From the NCBI GenBank assembly GCA_910574715.1, contig CAJTCH010000006.1, positions 62,001 to 126,000 of the forward strand: a stretch of DNA of 64,000 bases. The letters are read 5' to 3'. The position numbers and the translations under genes are program-made. Source of the stretch: Lachnospiraceae bacterium (lineage in GTDB: Bacteria > Bacillota > Clostridia > Lachnospirales > Lachnospiraceae). Of this stretch, positions 27,503 to 36,628 are shown in pieces; position 1 is the stretch's first letter; each line of letters begins with the position of its first letter. The notes under the pieces were generated by a model. That model ran no database searches. It was not told where the DNA came from and was given only the letters and a program-made list of their open reading frames with translations.

Positions 27503-29104
27503 TCAAATTCGCTTATACACGTTCGGAGTCATCCCATAATATTTCTTGAATACTCGTATGAAATAACTCTGATCATGATACCCAACCATCTCCGCGATTT
27601 CATAGATCTTGTGCTCGCCTTGGGCGATCAGATCTTCCGCCTTCTCCATTCTGCATTTAAGCAAAATCTCCAGAAAGCTTTTCCCGCTGTAATTTTTAAG
27701 CAGACGGTTAATATATGTTTTACTTAGCTTAAAATGGTCCGCAAGTGTATCCAATGACAAATCCTCGCCGTAATTCTCTTCGATATATTCCATCATACTT
27801 TTTGCGCTTTTCTGGTTCCGGCTCAGCCTTTCATCTCTGTTTCGCTCTGCCAGATATTCGACAATCGACTTCAGGACACTTAATACTGCCTGCTTTGTAT
27901 GACTTTCATACACCTTCTTCAGGCATTCCGTGATAAATATGCTGTTCTCTTTATCTGTATGCTCTACGATTCTTCTATCAGCCAAATATTGAGCGCTAAG
28001 GAGCATCACCTCCATCACATTATACCGCATCGTTTCAATATCCGGACACTGCTCGAATATTTCCTGGATCAGCTTCTTCGCTGTCTCAATATTTCCCTGC
28101 ATTAACTCTGAAAGAAGCCTCTTCTTCTCGCCGTCCGACACCCGCCAGACCGGAAGCTTTATATCAGCCACATCCGCATAGGTCAGGATACCCGATCCCT
28201 CTCCCAGATAAGCCCCCTGTTCACAGGCCTCTAACGCCTGCTCGTAGGCATGATTCATCCGGAACAGATTCTTCTCCTGCCGGCTGATTCCAAATGCCAT
28301 CTCCACCTGCAGCACTTCTCTTATATTCTTCTGGATCTTCTCGCATGCCTGTTCACAGCACACCTCACAATCCTTCTCTGCCATATGCCGCGGAAATGTT
28401 ACGATAAAGCAATAGCCCAGATTATCAAATTCATAATACACCTGCTGCCCCGTCTGCTTCAAAAATTCTTCACAGATATTCTCCACAACAAAATCGAACA
28501 AATTCGGTTCTAATCCAGCCCTTTCCTTCCCCTCATCCGCATGGATCGAACCATAGACAAGTACATACTGTTCAATATAAATATTCAAATTCTCCAGACG
28601 CTTTTGCATCTCTTTGCTATCATTAAATCTTCCATAGATCAGATCTGAGATTACTTTCCTGCGCACTGCCGGAATCGTCTTTTGATATTTCCGCTGCAGC
28701 TCTGCGTAATCTCTCTGAACCTTTCTCGTACTGCGTATCTTACAGCATACCTTCCCCACGGCAGTATGCATTTCTTTGAAATTAACAGGCTTCAGAAGAT
28801 ATTCCGATACACCGATATGAATCGCGGATTTTGCAAATTCAAAATCATCATATCCCGTCAGCAGAATAATCTCCACCTCAGGACAGATCTCTTTCGCCCT
28901 CCTTGCGAACTCCAGTCCGTTCATCTCCGGCATCTTAATATCACTCAGAATAATATCTGGTTTGTGCACAGTCATCAGGGCAAGCCCTTTCTCCCCGTCC
29001 TCCGCCTTTGCCACTACTGTACATCCATAATCTTTCCATGGAAAGTGGCACAACCCGTCTAAGATAATCTCCTCGTCATCAAGGATCAATACACCCAATT
29101 CCAC
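27503..29104 (-). CDS. AraC-type response regulator (YesN-like)
   Basis: Two-component response regulator, 533 aa. The receiver domain has an acidic pocket (DDEE near residue 9) and phospho-Asp in DIILSDIKMPEM (about residue 54), plus the conserved Lys in YLLKPVNF. A long middle region follows, then a C-terminal AraC helix-turn-helix pair (LSLDTLADHFKLSKTYINRL and EIAEMVGYHDQSYFIRVFKK). I favour a GTG start at 29104, seven bases after AGGAGG; the ATG at 29110 is almost on top of that site. It lies beside its kinase and upstream of the GH32 transport genes, which it probably activates. Confidence 0.9.
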   Translation of the reverse strand: MELGVLILDDEEIILDGLCHFPWKDYGCTVVAKAEDGEKGLALMTVHKPDIILSDIKMPEMNGLEFARRAKEICPEVEIILLTGYDDFEFAKSAIHIGVSEYLLKPVNFKEMHTAVGKVCCKIRSTRKVQRDYAELQRKYQKTIPAVRRKVISDLIYGRFNDSKEMQKRLENLNIYIEQYVLVYGSIHADEGKERAGLEPNLFDFVVENICEEFLKQTGQQVYYEFDNLGYCFIVTFPRHMAEKDCEVCCEQACEKIQKNIREVLQVEMAFGISRQEKNLFRMNHAYEQALEACEQGAYLGEGSGILTYADVADIKLPVWRVSDGEKKRLLSELMQGNIETAKKLIQEIFEQCPDIETMRYNVMEVMLLSAQYLADRRIVEHTDKENSIFITECLKKVYESHTKQAVLSVLKSIVEYLAERNRDERLSRNQKSAKSMMEYIEENYGEDLSLDTLADHFKLSKTYINRLLKNYSGKSFLEILLKCRMEKAEDLIAQGEHKIYEIAEMVGYHDQSYFIRVFKKYYGMTPNVYKRI

Positions 29105-29132
29105 AACCATTCCTCCTACTAATATTGCCCTT

Positions 29133-30878
29133 TCATACTTTATATGGGAAATGGATCAGAATCCGCGTCCCTCTTCCTTCCTCTGAATAGACCTGCAGTC
29201 CATACGCTTCCCCAAACATATATTGGATCCTTTGGTGCACCGCATAGACTCCAAGTCCCGTATGGGCAGTCTTGATATCTATTTTCTCTTTCTGCGGTCT
29301 TAAGAGATTTGCCAAAGTTTCTTTGGACATTCCGATACCGGTATCTTCTATCTCGATATAGACTTCTTCCTTCACCCGATACGCACGTATCATCAGTTCT
29401 GTCTTTTCCTTTCTCACCTCTACGCTGTGTACGATCGCATTTTCCACCAAGGGCTGAATCGTAAGTTTCGGAATTCTCTGTGACTTGATGCGCTCATCAA
29501 TCTCAAATACTGCCTCAAAACGGCTGCGATATCTTGTCTGCTGTATATAGAGATAATCTTTCACATAATCTAATTCCTTTTCTAGCGTAAACATCGTCTC
29601 TTTATTGCTGATACTGATCCGCAGCAGATTACTGACGGCACTGACCATCTCGCAGATCTCTTCCTTCTCTTCTTTCCTTGCCATCCAGTTGATCGTATCT
29701 AATGCATTGTATAAAAAATGCGGATTGATCTGCGCCTGCAGTGCCTTGAACTCCATCTCTCTATTCAGCATCTTACTTACGGCGATCTCTTCTAACAACT
29801 CTTCTATCCTGCCGATCGTATGGTTAAATTCCTGATTGATCTCTCCGAATTCATCCCTTCTCTCTTCTTCGAGGCGGACGGAAAAATCTCCCTTTGACAC
29901 TTCTCTCAAAGCCTGTACCGTTCTCCTGATCGGCTTTCCCATAAAACGCGACATGAACACAGATAATCCGATACTTAAGAAAATCCCAACTAAGATTGTA
30001 GCTGCCATTGCAATCTGCACCGGAGCGACCGCAGACGCGATCTCCTTTTCCGGAAGTATTCCAATAGCTTTGAATCCTGTATAATCCGACACCTGATATA
30101 CGACCCGGTACTCTTCTCCTCCTATCTCATATCGGAATGAATCGTTCCATTTGTTGAACAACCTGTCTGCCTCTTCTGTCAGTTCCGAAGCTTCACCTAC
30201 AATAATCTGATTCTTGTCATCCAGCAAAAGAATCATCCCGGAAGATGCAAAATCCACATTCTCCTGAATTCGCTCCAATGCAGACGCCCGAATTCCTGTC
30301 CGCAGGACTCCAAGCGAATCCATTGTCAGATTGTCTCTCACCAGTTTCACGATCTGCAGGCACCCGCTGCCCGAGATGTCATTCACATATATTACCGCAC
30401 CGCTGCCCGCTGCCGCAATCTCCATTAATTCATCTTCATTCTCCAGCTCCGGTTCTTCCGTTCCGCGTATTGAGCAAAAATACTGTTTCCCATTCTCTCC
30501 ATAGATCTCAATATCCTCCATCTGATAGCTCTTGAACATCTGCACCAGCAAGCGCTTCACCGTCCTTGTACTGCCGTAATATCCTTCTTCATTCTTCTCC
30601 GGTCTTCTGTTCAGCAGTTCCTCCTGCACCGTGGGATTGAATGCAATATAATCCAGGCGGTTCGCGATCATTTCCATAAAAGAATCATAATTTTCTGACA
30701 CTTGATTGATCGTCTCTTCTGTCTGTGCGATCGTCTTTTTCAGAATAATATCCGACGCAGTCACATATGTAATCCCACCGGAAATTACAGATATAGTAAC
30801 CGTAACCAGTATACATATCACAAACATTTTCTGAAAGATCGGCATATCTTTTATTCGTTGTTTCATCCACGTAAACAT
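29133..30878 (-). CDS. Sensor histidine kinase (YesM-like, LytS/His_kinase family)
   Basis: Membrane sensor kinase, 581 aa. One membrane segment near residues 14-36, an extracytoplasmic sensing region of about 250 residues, a second membrane segment near 285-305, then a HAMP linker. The His_kinase domain has the phospho-His in QINPHFLYNALDTINW and an HATPase domain with VENAIVHSV and DTGIGMS. The ATG at 30878 follows GGGAGGAAATTTT and is preferred to the upstream start at 30938, which would overlap yesL. It pairs with the adjacent AraC-type regulator. Confidence 0.92.
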   Translation of the reverse strand: MFTWMKQRIKDMPIFQKMFVICILVTVTISVISGGITYVTASDIILKKTIAQTEETINQVSENYDSFMEMIANRLDYIAFNPTVQEELLNRRPEKNEEGYYGSTRTVKRLLVQMFKSYQMEDIEIYGENGKQYFCSIRGTEEPELENEDELMEIAAAGSGAVIYVNDISGSGCLQIVKLVRDNLTMDSLGVLRTGIRASALERIQENVDFASSGMILLLDDKNQIIVGEASELTEEADRLFNKWNDSFRYEIGGEEYRVVYQVSDYTGFKAIGILPEKEIASAVAPVQIAMAATILVGIFLSIGLSVFMSRFMGKPIRRTVQALREVSKGDFSVRLEEERRDEFGEINQEFNHTIGRIEELLEEIAVSKMLNREMEFKALQAQINPHFLYNALDTINWMARKEEKEEICEMVSAVSNLLRISISNKETMFTLEKELDYVKDYLYIQQTRYRSRFEAVFEIDERIKSQRIPKLTIQPLVENAIVHSVEVRKEKTELMIRAYRVKEEVYIEIEDTGIGMSKETLANLLRPQKEKIDIKTAHTGLGVYAVHQRIQYMFGEAYGLQVYSEEGRGTRILIHFPYKV

Positions 30879-30915
30879 AAAATTTCCTCCCATTTTTATT
30901 AAGGTGCCTGAAGAT

Positions 30916-31536
30916 CTATTCCATCGGAAGATCATCAAATATTTTCCTGAATAATATGGCGGATAAATACCCCGGTCCCGTAATTCCGATCAGCATCATA
31001 TACAAAATATAGTAACCAAATAATTTCCAGTTTATGATACACAATATCGGACCTGCCAGAAAGAATGACATCATCAAAAACGTGTATGGCAAATAACGGA
31101 AAGTCATATAACATGCATTTCTCATTGTATTTCTTATTGTATTATCGAATCTTGCCAATATAGGAAATATGTACAGAGAGATAAGGCATAAAATCCAAAA
31201 TATAAAAAGCAGCGCAATGCGTATGGGCATACCCCCGCCTCCTGCATCCTTGAGAAACACAAGATCTAACCGAATAACAGTAAAGCCTGCTATTAAGAAG
31301 CTCCAGATGATTGTCGCCTGCCGGAAGTTCGTCTTAAAAGCCTTCCAATAGCTCTTCCCTATATAAGACTCTTCATTGCGCGCCATCTTCAAGAGATTGT
31401 ACCATGCCGCAGTCAGACCCGCGCCTGCTGTAATCACCGGCAGGGAAAAGATCAGACATAAAAGATTCAGCTTTATCAAATCAAAGATCCTTGATATAAC
31501 CTGCGCAAGCTTCCCGTCCACATCAAAAAAGCCCAT
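30916..31536 (-). CDS. YesL-like DUF624 membrane protein
   Basis: Small membrane protein, 206 aa, with four to five hydrophobic segments and the DUF624 family pattern (GLTAAWYNLLKMARNEESY, KAFKTNFRQA). YesL-type proteins are usually encoded beside YesMN-type two-component systems in sugar loci; their function is not known. The ATG at 31536 is chosen over an in-frame TTG at 31542, since AAGGGTGG lies ahead of it. It is the first gene of the yesLMN-transport run. Confidence 0.88.
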   Translation of the reverse strand: MGFFDVDGKLAQVISRIFDLIKLNLLCLIFSLPVITAGAGLTAAWYNLLKMARNEESYIGKSYWKAFKTNFRQATIIWSFLIAGFTVIRLDLVFLKDAGGGGMPIRIALLFIFWILCLISLYIFPILARFDNTIRNTMRNACYMTFRYLPYTFLMMSFFLAGPILCIINWKLFGYYILYMMLIGITGPGYLSAILFRKIFDDLPME

Positions 31537-31972
31537 ACTCAACCACCCTTTTTGTTTTACAATAGCATAGCCTTATCTTCCGGTGCAATCATAAAATCTG
31601 ACACCGGCATGGCCTGGGCTTTGCGATTTTCCTATTTTCCTATTTTAATGCAACGGCAGCATTTATTTTCTTCAATGTCTTTCTGTCGCTAAAATATTAT
31701 TTTAGTGTCGTGTACAGCTTTATACTTAAACAGGTTGCCTGTTTCCTTTTTATGTCTATAATATTTCGCGAAAATGCCTGCCAGTATCAATCTTTATCAT
31801 TTCGGGAATCCCCTGTACAGCATTCGCTTCTGCCTTCGCTGCCGTAAATCATTTCCCCAATTTATCGAACGTTTTCCTGTAAAACAGACAGCGTTTCTGC
31901 AATTTTTTCACCTATAGTATCTTGAGTATGTGTTACAGCCCGATTTCTTTATCACTTTAAAGCAACACAGAA
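31537..31972. other. Gene-free stretch between divergent yesL and tyrA
   Basis: No credible reading frame. It holds two perfect palindromes (31689-31705 and 31728-31744), a TATAAT at 31757-31762 with TTGCCT 16 bp upstream on the plus strand, and a 10-bp palindrome TTTCGCGAAA near 31764. I see no terminator or RNA gene of known type. Confidence 0.5.
31689..31744. promoter_or_regulatory. Two operator-like palindromes
   Basis: CTAAAATATTATTTTAG (31689-31705) has 8-bp arms about a single base. AAACAGGTTGCCTGTTT (31728-31744) has 7-bp arms about 3 bases. Their centres are 39 bp apart. The second overlaps the TTGCCT box of a weak plus-strand promoter. They lie about 150-200 bp upstream of yesL. 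Confidence 0.4.
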
Positions 31973-32001
31973 TTGACAAAAACTCATTTCATAGGTACAA
32001 T
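31973..32001 (+). promoter_or_regulatory. tyrA-aroA promoter
   Basis: A perfect TTGACA (31973-31978) and TACAAT (31996-32001) with a 17-bp spacer, 32 bp before the tyrA ATG. Confidence 0.85.
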
Positions 32002-32033
32002 AGAGTATCATCTATATTTCAAAGGAGATACCT

Positions 32034-33128
32034 ATGAACCATAAAATCGGCTTTATCGGCTTAGGTCTCATCGGCGGCTCGATCGCCAGGGCAGTCCGGC
32101 AGTATTTCCCCGATTACGAGATCGTAGCCTTCGATAAGAATAAAGAAACTCTGGCCCTGGCAACCCAGGAGTCCGTAATCGACGTTGCAGCAACAACCAT
32201 AGACGACAATTTCCGCAATTGCCGTTACCTCTTCCTGTGCGCTCCCGTCTCTTACAATACAGCGTACCTAAGGCAGATCCGAGAATATCTTCACGACGAC
32301 TGTATTCTGACCGACGTAGGGAGTGTGAAGACCAATATCCACAAGGAAGTAGAAGCCTTAGGAATCGAACGTTATTTTATCGGCGGGCATCCCATGGCCG
32401 GTTCAGAAAAAAGCGGTTACATCAACTCTAGGGCTATGCTGATCGAAAATGCATACTTTGTGCTGACCCCTACCAATAAAGTTTCTGCGGAAAAGATAGC
32501 ACGCTATGAAAAATTCGTCCAGGATCTTCACGCTATACCGGTTCTTCTGGATCATCAGGAGCATGACTATGTGACAGGAACCATCAGCCATCTTCCGCAT
32601 ATTATCGCGTCAAGTCTGGTAAACTTCGTTCGGGATACGGATACCAGGGATGAACTGATGAAGAACCTTGCGGCCGGAGGCTTCAAAGACATTACAAGGA
32701 TCGCCTCCTCCTCACCGACCATGTGGCAGCATATCTGCCTGAAGAACAAGGAGAATATCTCCCGTATTCTCGACTCCTATATCCAGTTTTTAAGCCGCGC
32801 CAGGAAGCTGATCGATCAGGAAGACGAACAGGGGATCTACCGCATGTTTGATACTGCAAGAAACTACCGAAACGCCATTCCCTCGTCATCTGCCGGTCCG
32901 ATCAAGAAGGCATACGAGGTCTATTGCGATATTATAGATGAAGCAGGCGGGATCGCGGCAATCGCTACTATCCTAGCTTCCAACAATCTGAATCTTAAGA
33001 ATATCGGAATTGTAAATAACAGAGAATTTGAAGAAGGGGTTCTGCGAATAGAATTCTACGACGAGGCGTCTTCTAAGAAGGCCGCAGAGATTCTGCAGAA
33101 ATTCAGGTATATTGTATATGAGCGTTAA
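32034..33128 (+). CDS. tyrA: Prephenate dehydrogenase with C-terminal ACT domain
   Basis: Oxidises prephenate to 4-hydroxyphenylpyruvate in tyrosine synthesis. It has 364 aa. The N-terminal NAD-binding motif is GLGLIGGSIA (residues 8-17); the family segments SVKTNIHKEV and GGHPMAGSEKSG (substrate pocket His) follow. The helical dimer domain contains SHLPHIIASSLV. The last 70 residues form an ACT-like domain (GGIAAIATILASNNLNLKNIGIV in part), which fits tyrosine feedback. The AAAGGAG site is close to the ATG. Its end overlaps the aroA start. Confidence 0.96.
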   Translation: MNHKIGFIGLGLIGGSIARAVRQYFPDYEIVAFDKNKETLALATQESVIDVAATTIDDNFRNCRYLFLCAPVSYNTAYLRQIREYLHDDCILTDVGSVKTNIHKEVEALGIERYFIGGHPMAGSEKSGYINSRAMLIENAYFVLTPTNKVSAEKIARYEKFVQDLHAIPVLLDHQEHDYVTGTISHLPHIIASSLVNFVRDTDTRDELMKNLAAGGFKDITRIASSSPTMWQHICLKNKENISRILDSYIQFLSRARKLIDQEDEQGIYRMFDTARNYRNAIPSSSAGPIKKAYEVYCDIIDEAGGIAAIATILASNNLNLKNIGIVNNREFEEGVLRIEFYDEASSKKAAEILQKFRYIVYER

Positions 33129-34422
33129 AAGTATTTATCCAAGAATCGGACTGAAAGGCGAGCTCACGATTCCGGGCGACAAGTCTATCTCCCACAGAAG
33201 CATCATGTTCGGCGCCGTCGCACGCGGGACTACGAAAATCACGAATTTCCTGAAAGGCGCGGACTGCCTGTCTACCATCGCCTGTTTTCGAAGTATGGGA
33301 ATCAGGATCACTGAAGATACCGGCAGCATCATCGTACACGGCCAGGGACTTCGGGGATTATCTGCCCCACAGGGGACCTTAGATGTGGGGAACAGCGGAA
33401 CGACTACAAGGCTTATGTCGGGCATCCTGTCGGGACAATCCTTTTCCTCTGTGATGTCCGGGGACGAATCCCTAAACTCCCGTCCTATGGGACGGATCAT
33501 CAAACCGCTTACCGATATGGGCGCACAGATCGCAAGCGTACACGGCAATAACTGCGCCCCTCTTAAGATTACGCCTGGTAAGCTTCACGGTATTCACTAT
33601 CAGTCGCCGGTCGCCTCCGCCCAGGTCAAATCCGCCGTCCTTCTTGCAGGACTCTACGCTGATGGCGAGACTTCCGTGACCGAACCGGCTCTCTCCCGCA
33701 ACCACACGGAACTGATGCTCCGAAGCTTTGGCGCCGATATCTCTTCGAAGCTTCACGAAGACGGGAGCGCGACCGCACGCATTCAGCCCTGCCGGGAGCT
33801 CTACGGGCAAACGATCCAGGTTCCCGGAGATATCTCATCGGCAGCGTATTTTATAGCCGCCGGACTTCTCATTCCCGGCTCCGAACTGCTCATCAGGAAC
33901 GTAGGAACCAATCCAACCCGTGCGGGAATCCTTAAGGTCTGTGAAGCCATGGGGGCAGATATTACTTATCTGAACAGTAAAAATACGGATTCCAGGGCCG
34001 GGGAACCGACCGCAGATATCCTTGTCCGCTATAGCCGGCTTCACGGTACTGTTATCGGCGGCAGCCTGATCCCGGCGCTGATCGACGAGATCCCGGTCAT
34101 TGCCGTGATGGCGGCCTGCGCAAATGGTACGACAGTCATCAAAGACGCCGCGGAATTAAAGGTGAAGGAGACGAACCGGATCGATACTGTCACAGAAAAC
34201 TTACGGGCAATGGGCGCTGACATTACCCCCACGGATGACGGAATGATCATAGAAGGCGGCGCAGCTCTTCGCGGCGCACGAATCAAGAGCCGTCTGGATC
34301 ACCGCATTGCCATGGCATTCGCGATCGCCGGCCTGATCGCCGGCGGCGAAACCGCGATTGAAGACAGTCAGTGCGTAGACGTCTCTTACCCTGAATTCTT
34401 CGCGACGCTAAACTCGATATAG
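33118..34422 (+). CDS. aroA: 5-enolpyruvylshikimate-3-phosphate synthase
   Basis: Sixth step of the shikimate pathway, 434 aa, normal length. Motifs: PGDKSISHRS (near residue 20, phosphate and PEP binding), LDVGNSGTTTRLM, a catalytic region LIDEIPVIAVMAA with Asp/Glu, and the C-terminal KVKETNRI and LDHRIAMAFAIA. The exact start is uncertain: ATG at 33118 (used here) or TTG at 33112, both inside the end of tyrA. Overlap of about 11 bp suggests coupling. Two hairpins follow the stop. Confidence 0.96.
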   Translation: MSVKSIYPRIGLKGELTIPGDKSISHRSIMFGAVARGTTKITNFLKGADCLSTIACFRSMGIRITEDTGSIIVHGQGLRGLSAPQGTLDVGNSGTTTRLMSGILSGQSFSSVMSGDESLNSRPMGRIIKPLTDMGAQIASVHGNNCAPLKITPGKLHGIHYQSPVASAQVKSAVLLAGLYADGETSVTEPALSRNHTELMLRSFGADISSKLHEDGSATARIQPCRELYGQTIQVPGDISSAAYFIAAGLLIPGSELLIRNVGTNPTRAGILKVCEAMGADITYLNSKNTDSRAGEPTADILVRYSRLHGTVIGGSLIPALIDEIPVIAVMAACANGTTVIKDAAELKVKETNRIDTVTENLRAMGADITPTDDGMIIEGGAALRGARIKSRLDHRIAMAFAIAGLIAGGETAIEDSQCVDVSYPEFFATLNSI

Positions 34423-34449
34423 AGAGCGGCGGCAAATCCGCCCTCTTTT
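34423..34449 (+). terminator. Hairpin directly after aroA
   Basis: AGAGCGGCGG / CCGCCCTCT (with one bulged C) followed by TTTTA, starting at the aroA stop codon. It resembles a compact terminator. Confidence 0.65.
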
Positions 34450-34469
34450 ATTATCTTCTTTTATATATC

Positions 34470-34501
34470 AAAAAAGCTGCCGCACACGGCGGCAGCTTTT
34501 T
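34470..34501. terminator. Bidirectional terminator between aroA and the chemotaxis gene
   Basis: GCTGCCGC / GCGGCAGC with a 5-nt loop is flanked by A-runs on one side and T-runs on the other, so it can end transcription from both strands. Confidence 0.88.
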
Positions 34502-34506
34502 CCCTT

Positions 34507-35454
34507 TTATTCCTGTGAAGAAGTATAGTCCTTCACGATCGGCGGGATCTGAGACAGCATATTATCCACATCCTCGAACATGGTACTCTTCGTCGTTCCA
34601 AGCTTTCCGGCCTTATTGATATGCTGAACGACCTCCTGATACTGATTCTTGATCTGATCGAAGAATCCGCACAAAACCTGAAGAGCTGATTTGGACTGAT
34701 CGATCACACCGGAGATCTCCCTATGTACGCCTGTTGCTCCCTCCGCGGACTGCGTGATCTCATCAAACATCTCGTAAGTTTCCCGAACCTTATTAAGACT
34801 CTCGCCAAGAGCATTCTCAGAAGTCGTGATACTGCTGTTAAGCTGGTCCGTTCCCTTCTCTACCTCCTGGATTCCCAGATCCACCTCTCCGGTCAGATCC
34901 TTGATCTCGTCGGCAAGCTTCTTGACCTCCACTGCCACAACCGCAAAGCCCTTGCCCTGCTCTCCGGCGCGTGCAGCCTCGATGGAAGCGTTGATCGCAA
35001 GAATATTCGTCTGATCGGCAATGGATATGATCTTATCCGTACACCGTTTGATCCTCTCTACTGCCTTCTGCAGATCTTCGAAGGTAGTCTCCATCTCATT
35101 GAAATATTTTGCAACCTGCTCGGAGCTGTTCCTTAATTCCTCCACACCGTCCTGCGCACGGGTCACCGATTGGGCAATCGTATCCTTCACCGTCTCAAAC
35201 TCACCGGAGACCTGCTCGATGCTTGTGAAATTCTCACCAAAATCCAGAAGCCTTCCCTGAAACTCTTCTCCCTCTCTGACAACAGCCCCAAAAGAAGTCT
35301 CGATCTCATTCAATTCCCACAGAGAATCTACTTCCTTTTGCACCATCTCTTTGTGATAATCCTTCAAACTGCTCATTACGTGCAATATCGGATACAGATT
35401 GTTCTCATTCTCGGATACTGTACGGACCTCCTGCTTATTCCTTTTCCAAAACAC
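34507..35454 (-). CDS. Soluble methyl-accepting chemotaxis-type transducer
   Basis: Cytosolic protein of about 315 aa with no membrane segment. The central and C-terminal part is an MCP signalling domain: long heptad coiled coils around the highly conserved hairpin tip (IADQTNILAINASIEAARAG and GKGFAVVAVEVKKLAD). The N-terminal 80 residues are a short helical region without a known sensor domain, so sensing is probably done by a partner. Start is uncertain: a GTG at 35454 lies 9 bases after AGGGGG; the alternative TTG at 35481 has no good site. It overlaps or abuts the FIST gene, so both are made together. Confidence 0.85.
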   Translation of the reverse strand: MFWKRNKQEVRTVSENENNLYPILHVMSSLKDYHKEMVQKEVDSLWELNEIETSFGAVVREGEEFQGRLLDFGENFTSIEQVSGEFETVKDTIAQSVTRAQDGVEELRNSSEQVAKYFNEMETTFEDLQKAVERIKRCTDKIISIADQTNILAINASIEAARAGEQGKGFAVVAVEVKKLADEIKDLTGEVDLGIQEVEKGTDQLNSSITTSENALGESLNKVRETYEMFDEITQSAEGATGVHREISGVIDQSKSALQVLCGFFDQIKNQYQEVVQHINKAGKLGTTKSTMFEDVDNMLSQIPPIVKDYTSSQE

Positions 35455-35473
35455 CTTGCTCTTCCCCCTTCTT

Positions 35474-36529
35474 CTATTCAAATACCACGCAAGTCATAGA
35501 CTGGTTCACAAAACGATTATTATAATGCTCTCCGTATCCCACAAGACCCGCATGATTTCCCAATCTTCCCATCTCGTTCAGATACTCCTGCATATAATTA
35601 TTCTGTGTAAACAACAGATACCGGAAGAGGCAATTCACTGAGAATACCGCTGAAACTCTGGAAAAATCCTGCTTTATCGTCCGAATCGTATCATTTACGA
35701 TCGCTCTGTAGTCGCCAAGTTCCAACAACACAAGAACGTCGGAATCGTTGACCTGCCTGAAACAGGTCAGCGCATCGCCCTTTACCTCCTTGATCGATAC
35801 AATGCAGGTATCGTCTCCATTCAATTTGCCGAACGGGTTCTGGAAGGTCCGCGTCGTGATCTCCTGCTCCGTCACATGAAGAATGTCCTGATAGACCTGC
35901 CTTGCCGGCTTGCCGTTCAGCGCGCCGATCACATAGTTGGCCTTATCCGTCTGTGAGGCGATAAACCTGTGATTCTTCATCTGATGATAAATATTCTCCT
36001 TATATGCTTTCACCCGGCCGCCCTGATTCTTCACCAGCGCATAAGCTACAGCATCTTCATAGATCTGTCCGTTGGCAGACACCTTGCCCGCATCACCGGT
36101 ACCGCCGACCAAAGATATATCTCTACGCTTCAGTACAGAATAGATCGTCGTCAGCACGCACGCGTCGTTGCCGGAACAAAAATCAATGCAGACCGTGTCG
36201 TTATGGGAACCTCTTATACTATTCACATCCTTCTCCAGACGCTCGATATACCTGACAGGCATGACGGATACTTTCTCCAGAACGTTGGTAACTGCGCTTA
36301 CTCCGTCTGAAAATGCGACCACGCCTACCCCCTTCTCCACTATCTTCGTATCATAACTCATACCGATACACCCGATACTTGGAACTCCGGGAAATATCTC
36401 CTCCAATTCCTTTACATGTGCTTCAAACTGATCGCTGTTAGACATCAGCATCAGAAGCTGCGGGTTGCTGATCCCACGGACCGCTTCTTTTAAATTTCCA
36501 TTATGGCTTTTACCAAAAATCTGTCTCAT
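35474..36529 (-). CDS. FIST-domain sensory protein
   Basis: Cytosolic protein of 351 aa with FIST N- and C-terminal regions, a predicted small-ligand sensing module found with signal transduction proteins. Visible features are the N-terminal start of the fold (LLMLMSNSDQFEAHV, VPSIGCIGMSYDT), repeated Gly-rich turns (LVGGTGDAGK) and the C-terminal part with FSVNCLFRYLLF and HAGLVGYGEHYN. The ATG at 36529 follows GAGGACTACATA and is preferred to the longer frame. It has its own promoter and is followed by the chemotaxis transducer, downstream of the hydrogenase/phosphatase pair. The ligand is unknown. Confidence 0.82.
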   Translation of the reverse strand: MRQIFGKSHNGNLKEAVRGISNPQLLMLMSNSDQFEAHVKELEEIFPGVPSIGCIGMSYDTKIVEKGVGVVAFSDGVSAVTNVLEKVSVMPVRYIERLEKDVNSIRGSHNDTVCIDFCSGNDACVLTTIYSVLKRRDISLVGGTGDAGKVSANGQIYEDAVAYALVKNQGGRVKAYKENIYHQMKNHRFIASQTDKANYVIGALNGKPARQVYQDILHVTEQEITTRTFQNPFGKLNGDDTCIVSIKEVKGDALTCFRQVNDSDVLVLLELGDYRAIVNDTIRTIKQDFSRVSAVFSVNCLFRYLLFTQNNYMQEYLNEMGRLGNHAGLVGYGEHYNNRFVNQSMTCVVFE

Positions 36530-36575
36530 TATGTAGTCCTCGTTCTTTCCTTCTTTTAACACAAAACGTGATTTT

Positions 36576-36604
36576 ATTATATGGGATATGAATATATACG
36601 TCAA
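36576..36604 (-). promoter_or_regulatory. Promoter of the FIST-chemotaxis pair
   Basis: TTGACG (36599-36604) and TATAAT (36576-36581) with a 17-bp spacer lie between the phosphatase stop and the FIST start. Confidence 0.8.
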
Positions 36605-36628
36605 TCATTTTTCATATATGGACACACG

